A stretch of DNA of 64,000 nt from JAHDFB01 sp965658745. GTDB lineage: Bacteria > Bacteroidota > Bacteroidia > Chitinophagales > Saprospiraceae. The translations under genes were made by a program, and so were the position numbers. The notes beneath the pieces were generated by a model, which was given only the letters and a program-made list of their open reading frames with translations, had not been told where the DNA came from and ran no database searches. The DNA is taken from assembly GCA_965658745.1 (NCBI GenBank), contig CBFHTK010000001.1:124001-188000 (forward strand), written 5' to 3'. The first letter of the stretch is position 1. The number at the start of each line of letters is the position of its first letter. This document shows positions 44,109-51,818 of this stretch, piece by piece.

Positions 44109-44561
44109 TTAGCAACCTCCTTTAATGATTATTTCATTGTGAGGAACACTATAAGTCGGATCTACAGTCATTATGATTATAGAGTCACCATTTCCACAAT
44201 CTTTTAGCATTTCACTTACGTCAATGCTTTCAATTGCTTTGGAATCTACACTGTAGATTGTCCCAGTTTTACGATTTTTGATTGCCCATCTAAAAGGCAA
44301 AGAAGTCTTCACAACAGTCTCATCTGCTGATAAGACAACGGTAGATAAGCCAATCTTGCCTTTCTTGGAAGCATCTAGCTCACATCTAGCTTCGGATGAA
44401 TAAGACTCTACTAGCATTTGATCATTATATACGATTGCCGCGCATTCACTATATTTTTCTGTGAAGTTCTCGACAAATGGAATTGATGTACCCTGACCAA
44501 TCAAAGAATTGAAAGCAAAGATCAGTTACAAAGTTTGCATACTTAAAATCACTCGATTCAT
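44109..44561 (-). pseudogene. Secreted-protein gene with a nonsense codon in its signal peptide
   Basis: From the ATG at 44561 translation gives MNRVILSMQTL, then TAA (44526-44528), then LIFAFNSLIGQ in the same frame and an open frame of about 120 more codons. Together the two parts form a normal signal peptide with the stop in its middle. The mature part begins GTSIPFVENF and has about four Cys, including a C-terminal one (IIIKGGC). The only other in-frame starts (TTG 44504 or a CTG after the stop) leave little or no signal peptide. So it is either a fresh loss of function or a sequencing/assembly error. Family unknown. It is divergent from the membrane regulator gene. Confidence 0.65.
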
Positions 44562-44619
44562 AGCTTATTTTTTAAATTATAGAATACATCAAAATTGCAC
44601 CCTACTCATAGTTTATGCC

Positions 44620-44691
44620 TCTAAATCCCTGTAAAACGATGTAAACGAATTGTAAATCCCTGAAAACCTAAGCAAATAGAATGTAAATTTG
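44620..44691 (+). promoter_or_regulatory. Helically phased TGTAAA array and -7 box before the membrane regulator gene
   Basis: TGTAAA-like hexamers start at 44620 (TCTAAA), 44630, 44640, 44651, 44661 (TGAAAA), 44671 (AGCAAA) and 44682, with spacings of 10 or 11 bases, so all face the same side of the helix. Seen coarsely it is a 31-base tandem duplication beginning TAAATCCCTG at 44621 and 44652. The last unit runs into TAAATTTG (44684-44691), an exact -7 box, only four bases before the ATG at 44696. PhoB-type winged helices bind direct repeats with about 11-base spacing, which fits the product of the adjacent gene. Binding is inferred. Confidence 0.6.
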
Positions 44692-44695
44692 CCTC

Positions 44696-45571
44696 ATGTT
44701 TAAAACTAGATACCAGATATCCATAAATTATTTAAGCCTCTTTATCCTAGTTATTCTCTTCATAGGGAATTTACAAGCTAAGTCGATTCCAGCGGACAAA
44801 CTTCAAGTCTCTATACGTTCTGCATTAGACAAAATGTACGACTTAGAGCAAGATTCTTTCTCCACAATTCCACCTGTGATACAAACTGAGAACGATTTCA
44901 CGGTTACCTTACAAAAACCAATTAATTACGATACATTCCCCCATTTCTTGCACAGTGAACTAAGTAATCGCAATATTGATCTTGAATATAATGTACAAAT
45001 CAGCCGCTGTGTCGGAGATTCAATAATCCTAACTTACGATCGTCTATCATTTGTGAACGCTAATACACCATGTAAATCACGCCACACAGACTACGATTGC
45101 CAAATTCTGAAGATCACTTTTCACGAGGAAGAAAGGAGCTCAGTTGCAGTGCCTTTAATCCTAAGTTTTACTATACTCTCTCTTGGTCTCCTAGGATTCA
45201 TATTTATCAAAAAGAAAGAACCTTCTGAAGGCAGTGCCGAGAACGATACTAGTGAACGGAATCAACCCAAAGCATATACTCTAGGAAACACAATCTTTAT
45301 TCCTGACAATCAACTCCTTAGATTTACAAATGAAGAAAAAACACTGACTCATAGAGAGTGTAAACTATTAGAGTACTTTGCAAAAAATCCAAACCTCATT
45401 CTTAAACGAGACGACATTACTGATGCTGTTTGGAAGGAAGATGGTATCATAACTGGTCGTAGTCTCGATGTTTTTGTTTCCCGACTACGAAAATTGCTTT
45501 CGCTAGATGACCGACTACAAATAAAGAACATTCATGGTGTTGGATATAAGTTAGAAATATCATCAAACTAA
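44696..45571 (+). CDS. Membrane-anchored one-component regulator: exported sensor, single helix, winged-helix DNA-binding domain
   Basis: A 291-residue protein with an unusual order. A signal-like segment (residues 10-28, ending NLQA) is followed by about 120 exported residues with three Cys (105, 126, 135), one membrane helix (about 151-171, VAVPLILSFTILSLGLLGFIFI) and KKK on its cytoplasmic side. The C-terminal cytoplasmic part is an OmpR/PhoB-type winged helix (about 198-288): LTHRECKLLEYFAKNP, RDDITDAVW, RSLDVFVSRLRKLL, IHGVGYKLEI. Thus signal could be sensed outside and DNA bound at the membrane without a kinase. An array of phased repeats precedes it, suggesting autoregulation. The ligand is unknown. 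Confidence 0.85.
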   Translation: MFKTRYQISINYLSLFILVILFIGNLQAKSIPADKLQVSIRSALDKMYDLEQDSFSTIPPVIQTENDFTVTLQKPINYDTFPHFLHSELSNRNIDLEYNVQISRCVGDSIILTYDRLSFVNANTPCKSRHTDYDCQILKITFHEEERSSVAVPLILSFTILSLGLLGFIFIKKKEPSEGSAENDTSERNQPKAYTLGNTIFIPDNQLLRFTNEEKTLTHRECKLLEYFAKNPNLILKRDDITDAVWKEDGIITGRSLDVFVSRLRKLLSLDDRLQIKNIHGVGYKLEISSN

Positions 45572-45636
45572 GTACCTAGATTGCTTTCTCTTTGCTCGTG
45601 GAGCTTTTCAAACTTATTATCAAGTAAGAAATTTAC

Positions 45637-45644
45637 TACCTTTG
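45637..45644 (+). promoter_or_regulatory. -7 promoter box of the ABC-F operon
   Basis: TACCTTTG is an exact TAnnTTTG match 22 bases before the ABC-F ATG. Confidence 0.5.
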
Positions 45645-45665
45645 TGGCTTTAAAAATAAGCCTTT

Positions 45666-47261
45666 ATGATATCTGCACAGAACATCTCCCTTCAATACGG
45701 AAAAAGAACTCTTTTCGACGAAGTCAACATCACTTTTACTCCTGGAAATTGCTATGGTGTTATCGGAGCAAACGGTGCAGGTAAATCTACTTTTCTCAAG
45801 ATTTTATCTGGTGAAATAGATGCTAATACGGGTTCGATCTCGATTGAGCCGGGTAAAAGAATGGCTGTTCTAAAGCAAGATCACAATTCACATGACGAAG
45901 ATACGGTCTTAAATACGGTCATGATGGGGCATTCTAAGCTTTGGAGTATAATGGCGGAAAAAGATGCGATATATGCAAAGCCTGACTTTGATGATAAGGA
46001 TGGTCTAAAGGCAGCCGAACTAGAAGAAGAATTTGCAGAAATGGACGGTTGGAATGCAGAACCTGAAGCTGCTAGCTTACTTTCAGGTATTGGAATCCAT
46101 GAGAACCTGCATTACAAAACCATGAGTGAATTGACAGGTAGCGAGAAAGTACGTGTTCTTTTAGCTCAGGCATTATTTGGCAATCCTGATATTCTTATTT
46201 TGGATGAGCCGACCAATGACTTGGATATTCAAACTGTAACTTGGTTAGAAGACTTTCTATTAGATTTTAAAAACACAGTTATTGTCGTTTCTCACGACAG
46301 ACACTTTCTGGACACAGTCTGTACGCATGTAGTCGATATAGATTTCTCTCGAGTAAATCTATTTACTGGAAATTATACCTTTTGGTATGAATCATCTCAG
46401 TTGGCTTTACGCCAAAAGATGAATCAAAATAAAAAGGCAGAAACAAAGAAAGCTGAGCTACAAGCATTTGTTGATCGCTTTAGCGCAAACGCCTCAAAAA
46501 GTAGACAGGCAACCGCTCGTAAAAAACTACTTGAGAAAATCAATATTGACGAGATTCAGCCGAGTTCGCGTAAGTACCCTGGAATCATCTGGACTCCTGA
46601 ACGCGAAGTTGGCGATCAGATATTGGAAGTAAAAAACCTAAGCAAAACACTTAATGGCGAGCTTCTTTTCTCAAACGTGCATTTCACTATGAATGCTGGT
46701 GACAAGATTACCCTCATTTCTAAAAGTAGTCTTGTCTCTGACGCCTTTTATGCAATTCTTTCGGGAGACATGAAACCTGACTCTGGTGAGATCAACTGGG
46801 GTCAAACAGTAACAATGTCCTATCTTGCAAATGATCACGATCATCTCTTTGAGGAACCACTAAATCTGATTGACTGGCTTAGACAATACTCCGAGGATAA
46901 GGATGAAGCATTCATGCGAGGATTCCTTGGAAAGATGCTTTTCTCCGGACAAGAAAGTCTGAAGATGTCGAACGTACTTTCAGGAGGAGAAAAGGTTAGG
47001 TGTATGATATCAAAACTCATGCTCTCAAGTGCGAATTTCTTGTTATTAAACGAACCTACTAACCACCTTGACCTAGAAACAATAACTGCTCTCAATGACT
47101 CTCTGATACAGTTTAAAGGCAATATGATCTTTACTTCCCGTGATCACACTTTTACTCATTCAATTGCGAACCGAGTAATAGAATTGCACGAAACTGGTTG
47201 TCACGATAGCTTGAAAACTTTCGATGAATACCTTGCCATGAGGGAAGCTTTAGTATCTTAA
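45666..47261 (+). CDS. ABC-F family ATPase with a degenerate second nucleotide site
   Basis: A 531-residue soluble protein with two ABC cassettes and no membrane helix, nearest to the YbiT/YkpA branch of ABC-F, which acts on ribosomes. Cassette 1: Walker A GANGAGKS (34-41), signature LTGSEK (156-161), Walker B LILDE with Glu181, switch His210. Cassette 2: the Walker A position reads ISKSSLVSDA (351-360) with no GKS/T, the signature is intact (LSGGEK, 438-443), Walker B reads LLNEP with Asn462, and the switch His is Arg492 (TSRDH). Walker A1 pairs with the intact signature 2, so one ATP site should work while the other is dead. A linker helix with many Lys lies at 244-290. Confidence 0.9.
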   Translation: MISAQNISLQYGKRTLFDEVNITFTPGNCYGVIGANGAGKSTFLKILSGEIDANTGSISIEPGKRMAVLKQDHNSHDEDTVLNTVMMGHSKLWSIMAEKDAIYAKPDFDDKDGLKAAELEEEFAEMDGWNAEPEAASLLSGIGIHENLHYKTMSELTGSEKVRVLLAQALFGNPDILILDEPTNDLDIQTVTWLEDFLLDFKNTVIVVSHDRHFLDTVCTHVVDIDFSRVNLFTGNYTFWYESSQLALRQKMNQNKKAETKKAELQAFVDRFSANASKSRQATARKKLLEKINIDEIQPSSRKYPGIIWTPEREVGDQILEVKNLSKTLNGELLFSNVHFTMNAGDKITLISKSSLVSDAFYAILSGDMKPDSGEINWGQTVTMSYLANDHDHLFEEPLNLIDWLRQYSEDKDEAFMRGFLGKMLFSGQESLKMSNVLSGGEKVRCMISKLMLSSANFLLLNEPTNHLDLETITALNDSLIQFKGNMIFTSRDHTFTHSIANRVIELHETGCHDSLKTFDEYLAMREALVS

Positions 47262-47278
47262 AGTCAAAATAAGTATAT

Positions 47279-48136
47279 ATGAAATTAAGCATAGTAGAAT
47301 CTGGATTATTCAAACTAGATGGAGGAGCCATGTTTGGCGTAGTTCCTAAAACAATGTGGAACAAGTTGAACCCTGCTGACGAAAATAATATGTGCACTTG
47401 GTCTATGCGTCTACTTTTAGTTGATATAGACGATCGTAAAATATTGATAGACACTGGAATGGGTGACAAACAAGATGAGAGATTTCGATCCTTCTTTCAT
47501 CCACATGGACCATATTCATTAGATGGTTCATTAAGTTCTTTAGAGGTTAATCCTGAGGAAATCACTGATGTTTTCTTGACCCATTTACATTTCGACCATG
47601 ACGGTGGGGCTGTCTCAAGAATTAACGATGAGCTGGTTCCCACCTTTAAGAATGCGCAATACTGGTCAAATGAAAATCATTACCAATGGGCTTACAACCC
47701 TAACCCGCGAGAAAAAGCGTCTTTTCTGAAAGAAAATTTTGTTCCTTTACAAGAACACGGAGTTCTGAATTTCATCGCAGAACAGCAAGATATTGACTGG
47801 CTACCAGAGATTTCAGTTCGATTTTCATACGGCCACACAGAAGCTATGATGTCTCCTATTATCAAGCTTCCAAATGGTAAAAGATTAATTTACTGCGCAG
47901 ATCTAATGCCTTCTGCTTATCATATTTCAATGCCCTACATTATGAGCTATGATATTCGTCCTCTAGAAACACTAAAAGAAAAGAAAAAGCTACTAGAGGA
48001 GGCAGTTGAATTTGGAGACATCCTATTCTTCGAACATGATCCAGTCAATCAGTGTGGTACTGTCAAAAGAAATGACCGTGGGAGAATTGTAATTGACAAG
48101 GTTTTCCCACTTTCAGAATTAGATATTAATGCCTAG
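47279..48136 (+). CDS. Metallo-beta-lactamase-fold hydrolase
   Basis: A 285-residue MBL-fold enzyme. The binuclear metal motif is THLHFDHDGG (His102, His104, Asp106, His107), preceded by ILIDTGMGD and followed by FSYGHTEAMMSP and IYCADLMPSA, which supply further ligands. It resembles the AttM/quinolinase-type lactonase and phosphodiesterase branch; substrate is not readable. It lies 17 bases after the ABC-F gene and overlaps the methyltransferase start by eight bases, so these three form one operon. Confidence 0.88.
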   Translation: MKLSIVESGLFKLDGGAMFGVVPKTMWNKLNPADENNMCTWSMRLLLVDIDDRKILIDTGMGDKQDERFRSFFHPHGPYSLDGSLSSLEVNPEEITDVFLTHLHFDHDGGAVSRINDELVPTFKNAQYWSNENHYQWAYNPNPREKASFLKENFVPLQEHGVLNFIAEQQDIDWLPEISVRFSYGHTEAMMSPIIKLPNGKRLIYCADLMPSAYHISMPYIMSYDIRPLETLKEKKKLLEEAVEFGDILFFEHDPVNQCGTVKRNDRGRIVIDKVFPLSELDINA

Positions 48137-48662
48137 CAGACAACTAGATCATCAAGAAGTGATGTCAAAACGCCCTCGAATCAAACTAGAGGTAGAAATC
48201 ATTCTTGTTCTAGATCAACTTATATTTCAAGAAAATATCGCTGGAATCTGTCGAGTCGCTAATTCCATGGGAGTAAAAGAAGTTTGGCTGGTTGCCGAAC
48301 AGAAACTGATCCAATCAAAGAACTTTCGTTCGATATCAAGACTCAATTCCAAAAGTATAGCCTTACGAACATTCGAAAGTGTTCATAAGATACATGAGGA
48401 AATCAATCATGTCAAAAAGGATAGTTATAAGGTAGTTGCGCTCGAATTTACTGATAAGTCTGATTCAATAGTTAAGTGGAATCCCAGTGGAAAGATCATC
48501 TTGATCGCAGGTTCAGAAAGACATGGAATTTCACAAGAATTACTTGACATTAGTGATCAGGCAGTACATATCCCAATGCTTGGAGATGTAAGCTCACTCA
48601 ATGTTAATCAAGCAGTTTCTATCGCTTTGTATGAAATGAGGAGAAATCAACTTATTTCTTGA
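48129..48662 (+). CDS. SpoU/TrmH-family RNA 2'-O-methyltransferase
   Basis: A 177-residue SPOUT enzyme. Motif 1 is ENIAGICRVANSMGVKEVWLV, motif 2 is LIAGSERHGIS, motif 3 is HIPMLGDVSSLNVNQAVSIALYE; these form the trefoil knot that binds S-adenosylmethionine. It adds 2'-O-methyl to a ribose in tRNA or rRNA; the precise position is not readable. Its start overlaps the preceding hydrolase by eight bases. Neighbouring the ribosome-acting ABC-F protein, it makes a translation-related operon plausible. Confidence 0.9.
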   Translation: MPSRQLDHQEVMSKRPRIKLEVEIILVLDQLIFQENIAGICRVANSMGVKEVWLVAEQKLIQSKNFRSISRLNSKSIALRTFESVHKIHEEINHVKKDSYKVVALEFTDKSDSIVKWNPSGKIILIAGSERHGISQELLDISDQAVHIPMLGDVSSLNVNQAVSIALYEMRRNQLIS

Positions 48663-48734
48663 ATGTAGCTTTCTCTGAAACCTATTATAACTCTTGTTTT
48701 ACAACTAAAGATTGCGACTAGCTAGATATAATAA

Positions 48735-48824
48735 CTATCTTGGTAATTCATTTTTCTCTCCGCCGCCAACAACTTTAGATTTTGCTGTTGTAGACTGAGC
48801 AGAGGATGCCTTAGCTTTCCTCAT
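48735..48824 (-). CDS. Possible small basic protein, 29 residues (low confidence)
   Basis: On the minus strand the ATG at 48824 opens a 29-codon frame, MRKAKASSAQSTTAKSKVV then GGGEKNELPR and TAG at 48735. It has unusually GC-rich codons (GGC GGC GGA GAG) for this AT-rich spacer and low-complexity Ala/Ser/Thr/Lys content. There is no known family and no clear promoter. It overlaps the start of the methyltransferase-TPR gene by two bases. It could equally be a chance frame. Confidence 0.25.
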   Translation of the reverse strand: MRKAKASSAQSTTAKSKVVGGGEKNELPR

Positions 48825-50382
48825 GTCTAAAAACCGCAAAATGCGAACTCAAATTGTTGAATCAAATACTAGGCTTTCAGAGAGTATTATCTGGAAGCTT
48901 AATCAATCATTCTACAAAGATAAAGGGATCGATGCATGGCGAGACGATGAAGTTCCTTCTCATATTACAAGTAATTCAATGGTCGGAAAAACCTATGCTG
49001 AATTGCTGTTCGGAATTCTTATGGACTTTCGTCACGAAAACTATGATCAACGAATATACTTTCTTGAGATGGGTGCTGGACATGGTAAATTAGCATTCTA
49101 TATCTTAACTCATCTGGAACGCCTTCTGGATAAAAACACAATTATCCTACCAAATTACACATATATCCTCTCTGACATCGCTGAAAAAAATCTTAGTTTC
49201 TTTTCAAAAAACGAGCAACTTAAACCATTCATTAACAATAGATTACTAGATGTCAGTTACTTTGACGCTTCAAATCAAAATGCGTTTACCTTAAGACATT
49301 CACAAGTAACAATAGATAGAAAATCTCTTAAATACCCGATTATAGGTATAGGTAATTATTTTATAGATTCTATCCCAACTGATCTGTACAAAGTTGATCA
49401 AGGAGAATTGTTTGAAGCTCATACACATTTAAGTATAGACGGAAATGTATCAAAAGAAAACCTAAGTCTCAACGATCTTGAATTTCAATTCGATTACAAT
49501 AACATAAGCAAAGAAAGATACAAGCAGTACGAATATCTTCTAAGTTTTTACGGAAGGAATCTTGAAAACGGCTATTTCTTTTTGCCAACATCTGGAATTG
49601 CATGTATGGACTTTCTTGAAAGTTGCAGTGAGTCAGGTTTGATCATGTTTGTGATGGATAAAGGTTACCACAAAATAGAGCAATTCAGGAATAACAAGGA
49701 GCCCGAAATGATCCAACACGGAAGTACTTCAGTCTGGGTCAACTTTCACGCATTAGAATTACATACAAGAGCAAAAGGTGGAACTATCTTACTTCCTTCG
49801 CATTCCCACACCCATATTAATGTTGCAGTATTTGGATCGCTCAAAAAAGTCAACAAACTCGAACACCTTTCGTCAAGCTATAAACGTTCAGTAGATGATT
49901 TTGGCCCTAACGAAATTAATTCACTGATGAAAACTAGTTATGCTAATATAGCTAGCTTGACTTTGCAAGAAATTATAGCAATATTACGAGCCAATCAATT
50001 TGATCCTCATTATTTCGAAAAAGTCTTACCACGCCTTAAACAAATATGTTTGAACATAAGTAAAATCGATCGAGATCTCCTTTATGAAATAATTCCAAAA
50101 GTATATGAACTATACTTCTACATGGGCGAGTCAAAAGACTTTACCTATGAATTGGGAGCCCTCATGTTTGACATGACTTACTACAAGGAAGCGGCATTCT
50201 ATTTCCAAGAGTCTTACAAGAGGTTTGGGCCCAAGCCCGACGTGTACTACAATATGGCCATTTGCTTTTACCAACTGAGGATGGATGACGCCTTTCTATC
50301 AGTGAAGAAAGCAGCAAATCGAGAATTCCCAAACTTTAAACCTTTGAAGCAACTCGACAACTTAGACTTAAACGCTAAATAG
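48823..50382 (+). CDS. SAM-dependent methyltransferase (NDUFAF7/MidA-like) fused to TPR-like helices
   Basis: A 519-residue protein. The N-terminal half resembles the SAM-dependent methyltransferase family that includes NDUFAF7/MidA: YFLEMGAGHGKLAFYIL (about 79-95) is motif I, then IGIGNYFIDSIPTDLYKVDQG matches the family's downstream NEFFDALP-like loop. The C-terminal part (about 390-515) is helical with TPR character (YYKEAAFYFQESYKRFGPKP, DVYYNMAICFYQLRMDDAF). NDUFAF7 methylates an arginine of a respiratory complex I subunit; the target here is unknown. ATG 48823 is used, though an ATG 18 bases later (MRTQIVES) is also possible. Confidence 0.75.
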   Translation: MSKNRKMRTQIVESNTRLSESIIWKLNQSFYKDKGIDAWRDDEVPSHITSNSMVGKTYAELLFGILMDFRHENYDQRIYFLEMGAGHGKLAFYILTHLERLLDKNTIILPNYTYILSDIAEKNLSFFSKNEQLKPFINNRLLDVSYFDASNQNAFTLRHSQVTIDRKSLKYPIIGIGNYFIDSIPTDLYKVDQGELFEAHTHLSIDGNVSKENLSLNDLEFQFDYNNISKERYKQYEYLLSFYGRNLENGYFFLPTSGIACMDFLESCSESGLIMFVMDKGYHKIEQFRNNKEPEMIQHGSTSVWVNFHALELHTRAKGGTILLPSHSHTHINVAVFGSLKKVNKLEHLSSSYKRSVDDFGPNEINSLMKTSYANIASLTLQEIIAILRANQFDPHYFEKVLPRLKQICLNISKIDRDLLYEIIPKVYELYFYMGESKDFTYELGALMFDMTYYKEAAFYFQESYKRFGPKPDVYYNMAICFYQLRMDDAFLSVKKAANREFPNFKPLKQLDNLDLNAK

Positions 50383-50406
50383 CATCTCTAAATGACTAAT
50401 ATGAGC

Positions 50407-51732
50407 CTAGTGAAACATCATTCGTTCTCCCCTAGTCCCTTCTAGTAACTTACCGTCTTCAAATACAATATTACCGTTGACAAAAGTCTTAGCTATTGAA
50501 GTGCCGAAACCATACCCTTCAAGCGGAGACCAACCGCACTTGTAAAGTAAGTTATCCTTATTAACCTGATACTTGGCATTTGGGTCAACCAAAACTAAAT
50601 CGGCCTTATAACCTTCGCGTATATAACCTCGTTCCCTAATATGGAAACATTGCGCCGGAGCATGACTCATCTTCTCTACGACCCGTTCAAGTGAAATGCG
50701 ATTCTTTTGGTGGAAATCAAGCATAATCTGAAGTGTATGCTGAACAAGGGGCAGTCCACTAGGCGCTTTTGTGTAGACTCCATCTTTCTCGGAAATTGTA
50801 TGAGGAGCATGATCAGTTGCAATTATATCTAACTTATCGTCAAGTAACGCATCAAATAGTGCAAGTCTATGCTTCTTCTCCTTAATGGCTGGATTACATT
50901 TGACTTTAGTTCCAAGTTTCTCGTAGTCTCCCGCATCAAAAAACAAATGGTGTACACAAACCTCGCTAGTAATTCGCTTGTTTTCAATTGGTCCTGATTC
51001 AAAAAGCGATAGTTCTTTGTCGGTAGATATATGTAAAATGTGCAACCTTGTATCGTGTTTCTTGGCTAATTCTACAGCCATCGAACTAGACAGATAGCAG
51101 GCTTCAACATCTCGGATTATTGGATGGAACTTAATAGGAATGTCATCACCATATTTCTCCACGTATAGTTTTGTATTTGCTCTGACTGTGGCCTCATCCT
51201 CGCAATGTGTAGCAATCAGCATACTAGATTTTGAGAATATGTTTTCGAGGGTTTTTCGATTATCAACTAACATATTACCAGTGCTACTTCCCATAAACAC
51301 TTTTACACCGCAGACTGAGTGCTTATCAGTTTTCAAAACTTCTTCTATATTATCATTGCCCGCTCCCATAAAAAAAGAGTAGTTGGCAGGGGATGTACCT
51401 GCAGCAATATCATATTTATCTTGCAAAAGTTCCTGTGTTAAAGCCGCGGGTTTTGTGTTAGGCATTTCCATAAATGATGTTACACCACCAGCAACCGCTG
51501 CTCTTGACTCAGTTCCAATATTTGCCTTGTGTGTAAGTCCCGGTTCTCTAAAGTGTACTTGATCGTCTATCACACCAGGTAGCAACCACAACCCTTCGCC
51601 GTCGATTTCTTTCCCAGGTGCACTAATCTGATTATCAATCTTTTCAATGCGTCCGTCTTTAATTGACAAATCACCGTAAATCGACTTACCCTCATTAACA
51701 ATTCTTACATTTTTTAAAACTGTACGTTCCAC
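50407..51732 (-). CDS. pyrC: Dihydroorotase
   Basis: A 441-residue amidohydrolase that closes N-carbamoyl-aspartate to dihydroorotate in pyrimidine synthesis. The metal-site region GVIDDQVHFREPGLTHKANI, FMEMPNTKP, the Lys of VKVFMGSSTGN, THCEDE, LHILHISTDKE and IATDHAPHT are all present. The start is a GTG at 51732 (VERTVLKNVRIVNEG): the longer frame runs upstream into purK on the other strand, and dihydroorotases of this group begin at this point. It is divergent from purK across 86 bases. Confidence 0.93.
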   Translation of the reverse strand: MERTVLKNVRIVNEGKSIYGDLSIKDGRIEKIDNQISAPGKEIDGEGLWLLPGVIDDQVHFREPGLTHKANIGTESRAAVAGGVTSFMEMPNTKPAALTQELLQDKYDIAAGTSPANYSFFMGAGNDNIEEVLKTDKHSVCGVKVFMGSSTGNMLVDNRKTLENIFSKSSMLIATHCEDEATVRANTKLYVEKYGDDIPIKFHPIIRDVEACYLSSSMAVELAKKHDTRLHILHISTDKELSLFESGPIENKRITSEVCVHHLFFDAGDYEKLGTKVKCNPAIKEKKHRLALFDALLDDKLDIIATDHAPHTISEKDGVYTKAPSGLPLVQHTLQIMLDFHQKNRISLERVVEKMSHAPAQCFHIRERGYIREGYKADLVLVDPNAKYQVNKDNLLYKCGWSPLEGYGFGTSIAKTFVNGNIVFEDGKLLEGTRGERMMFH

Positions 51733-51818
51733 TAGATTTATTTTTATATTCGTAAAAATAAGTAAAACGGCTTTAAAAACTTGATATTTGCGCACTCTCT
51801 TAATGCATAAATAAGAAA

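Noticed and set aside
44620..44691. The phased repeats as a CRISPR array
   Set aside because: Units are about 10 bases with no spacers, and there are no cas genes. The phasing and position fit protein binding sites.
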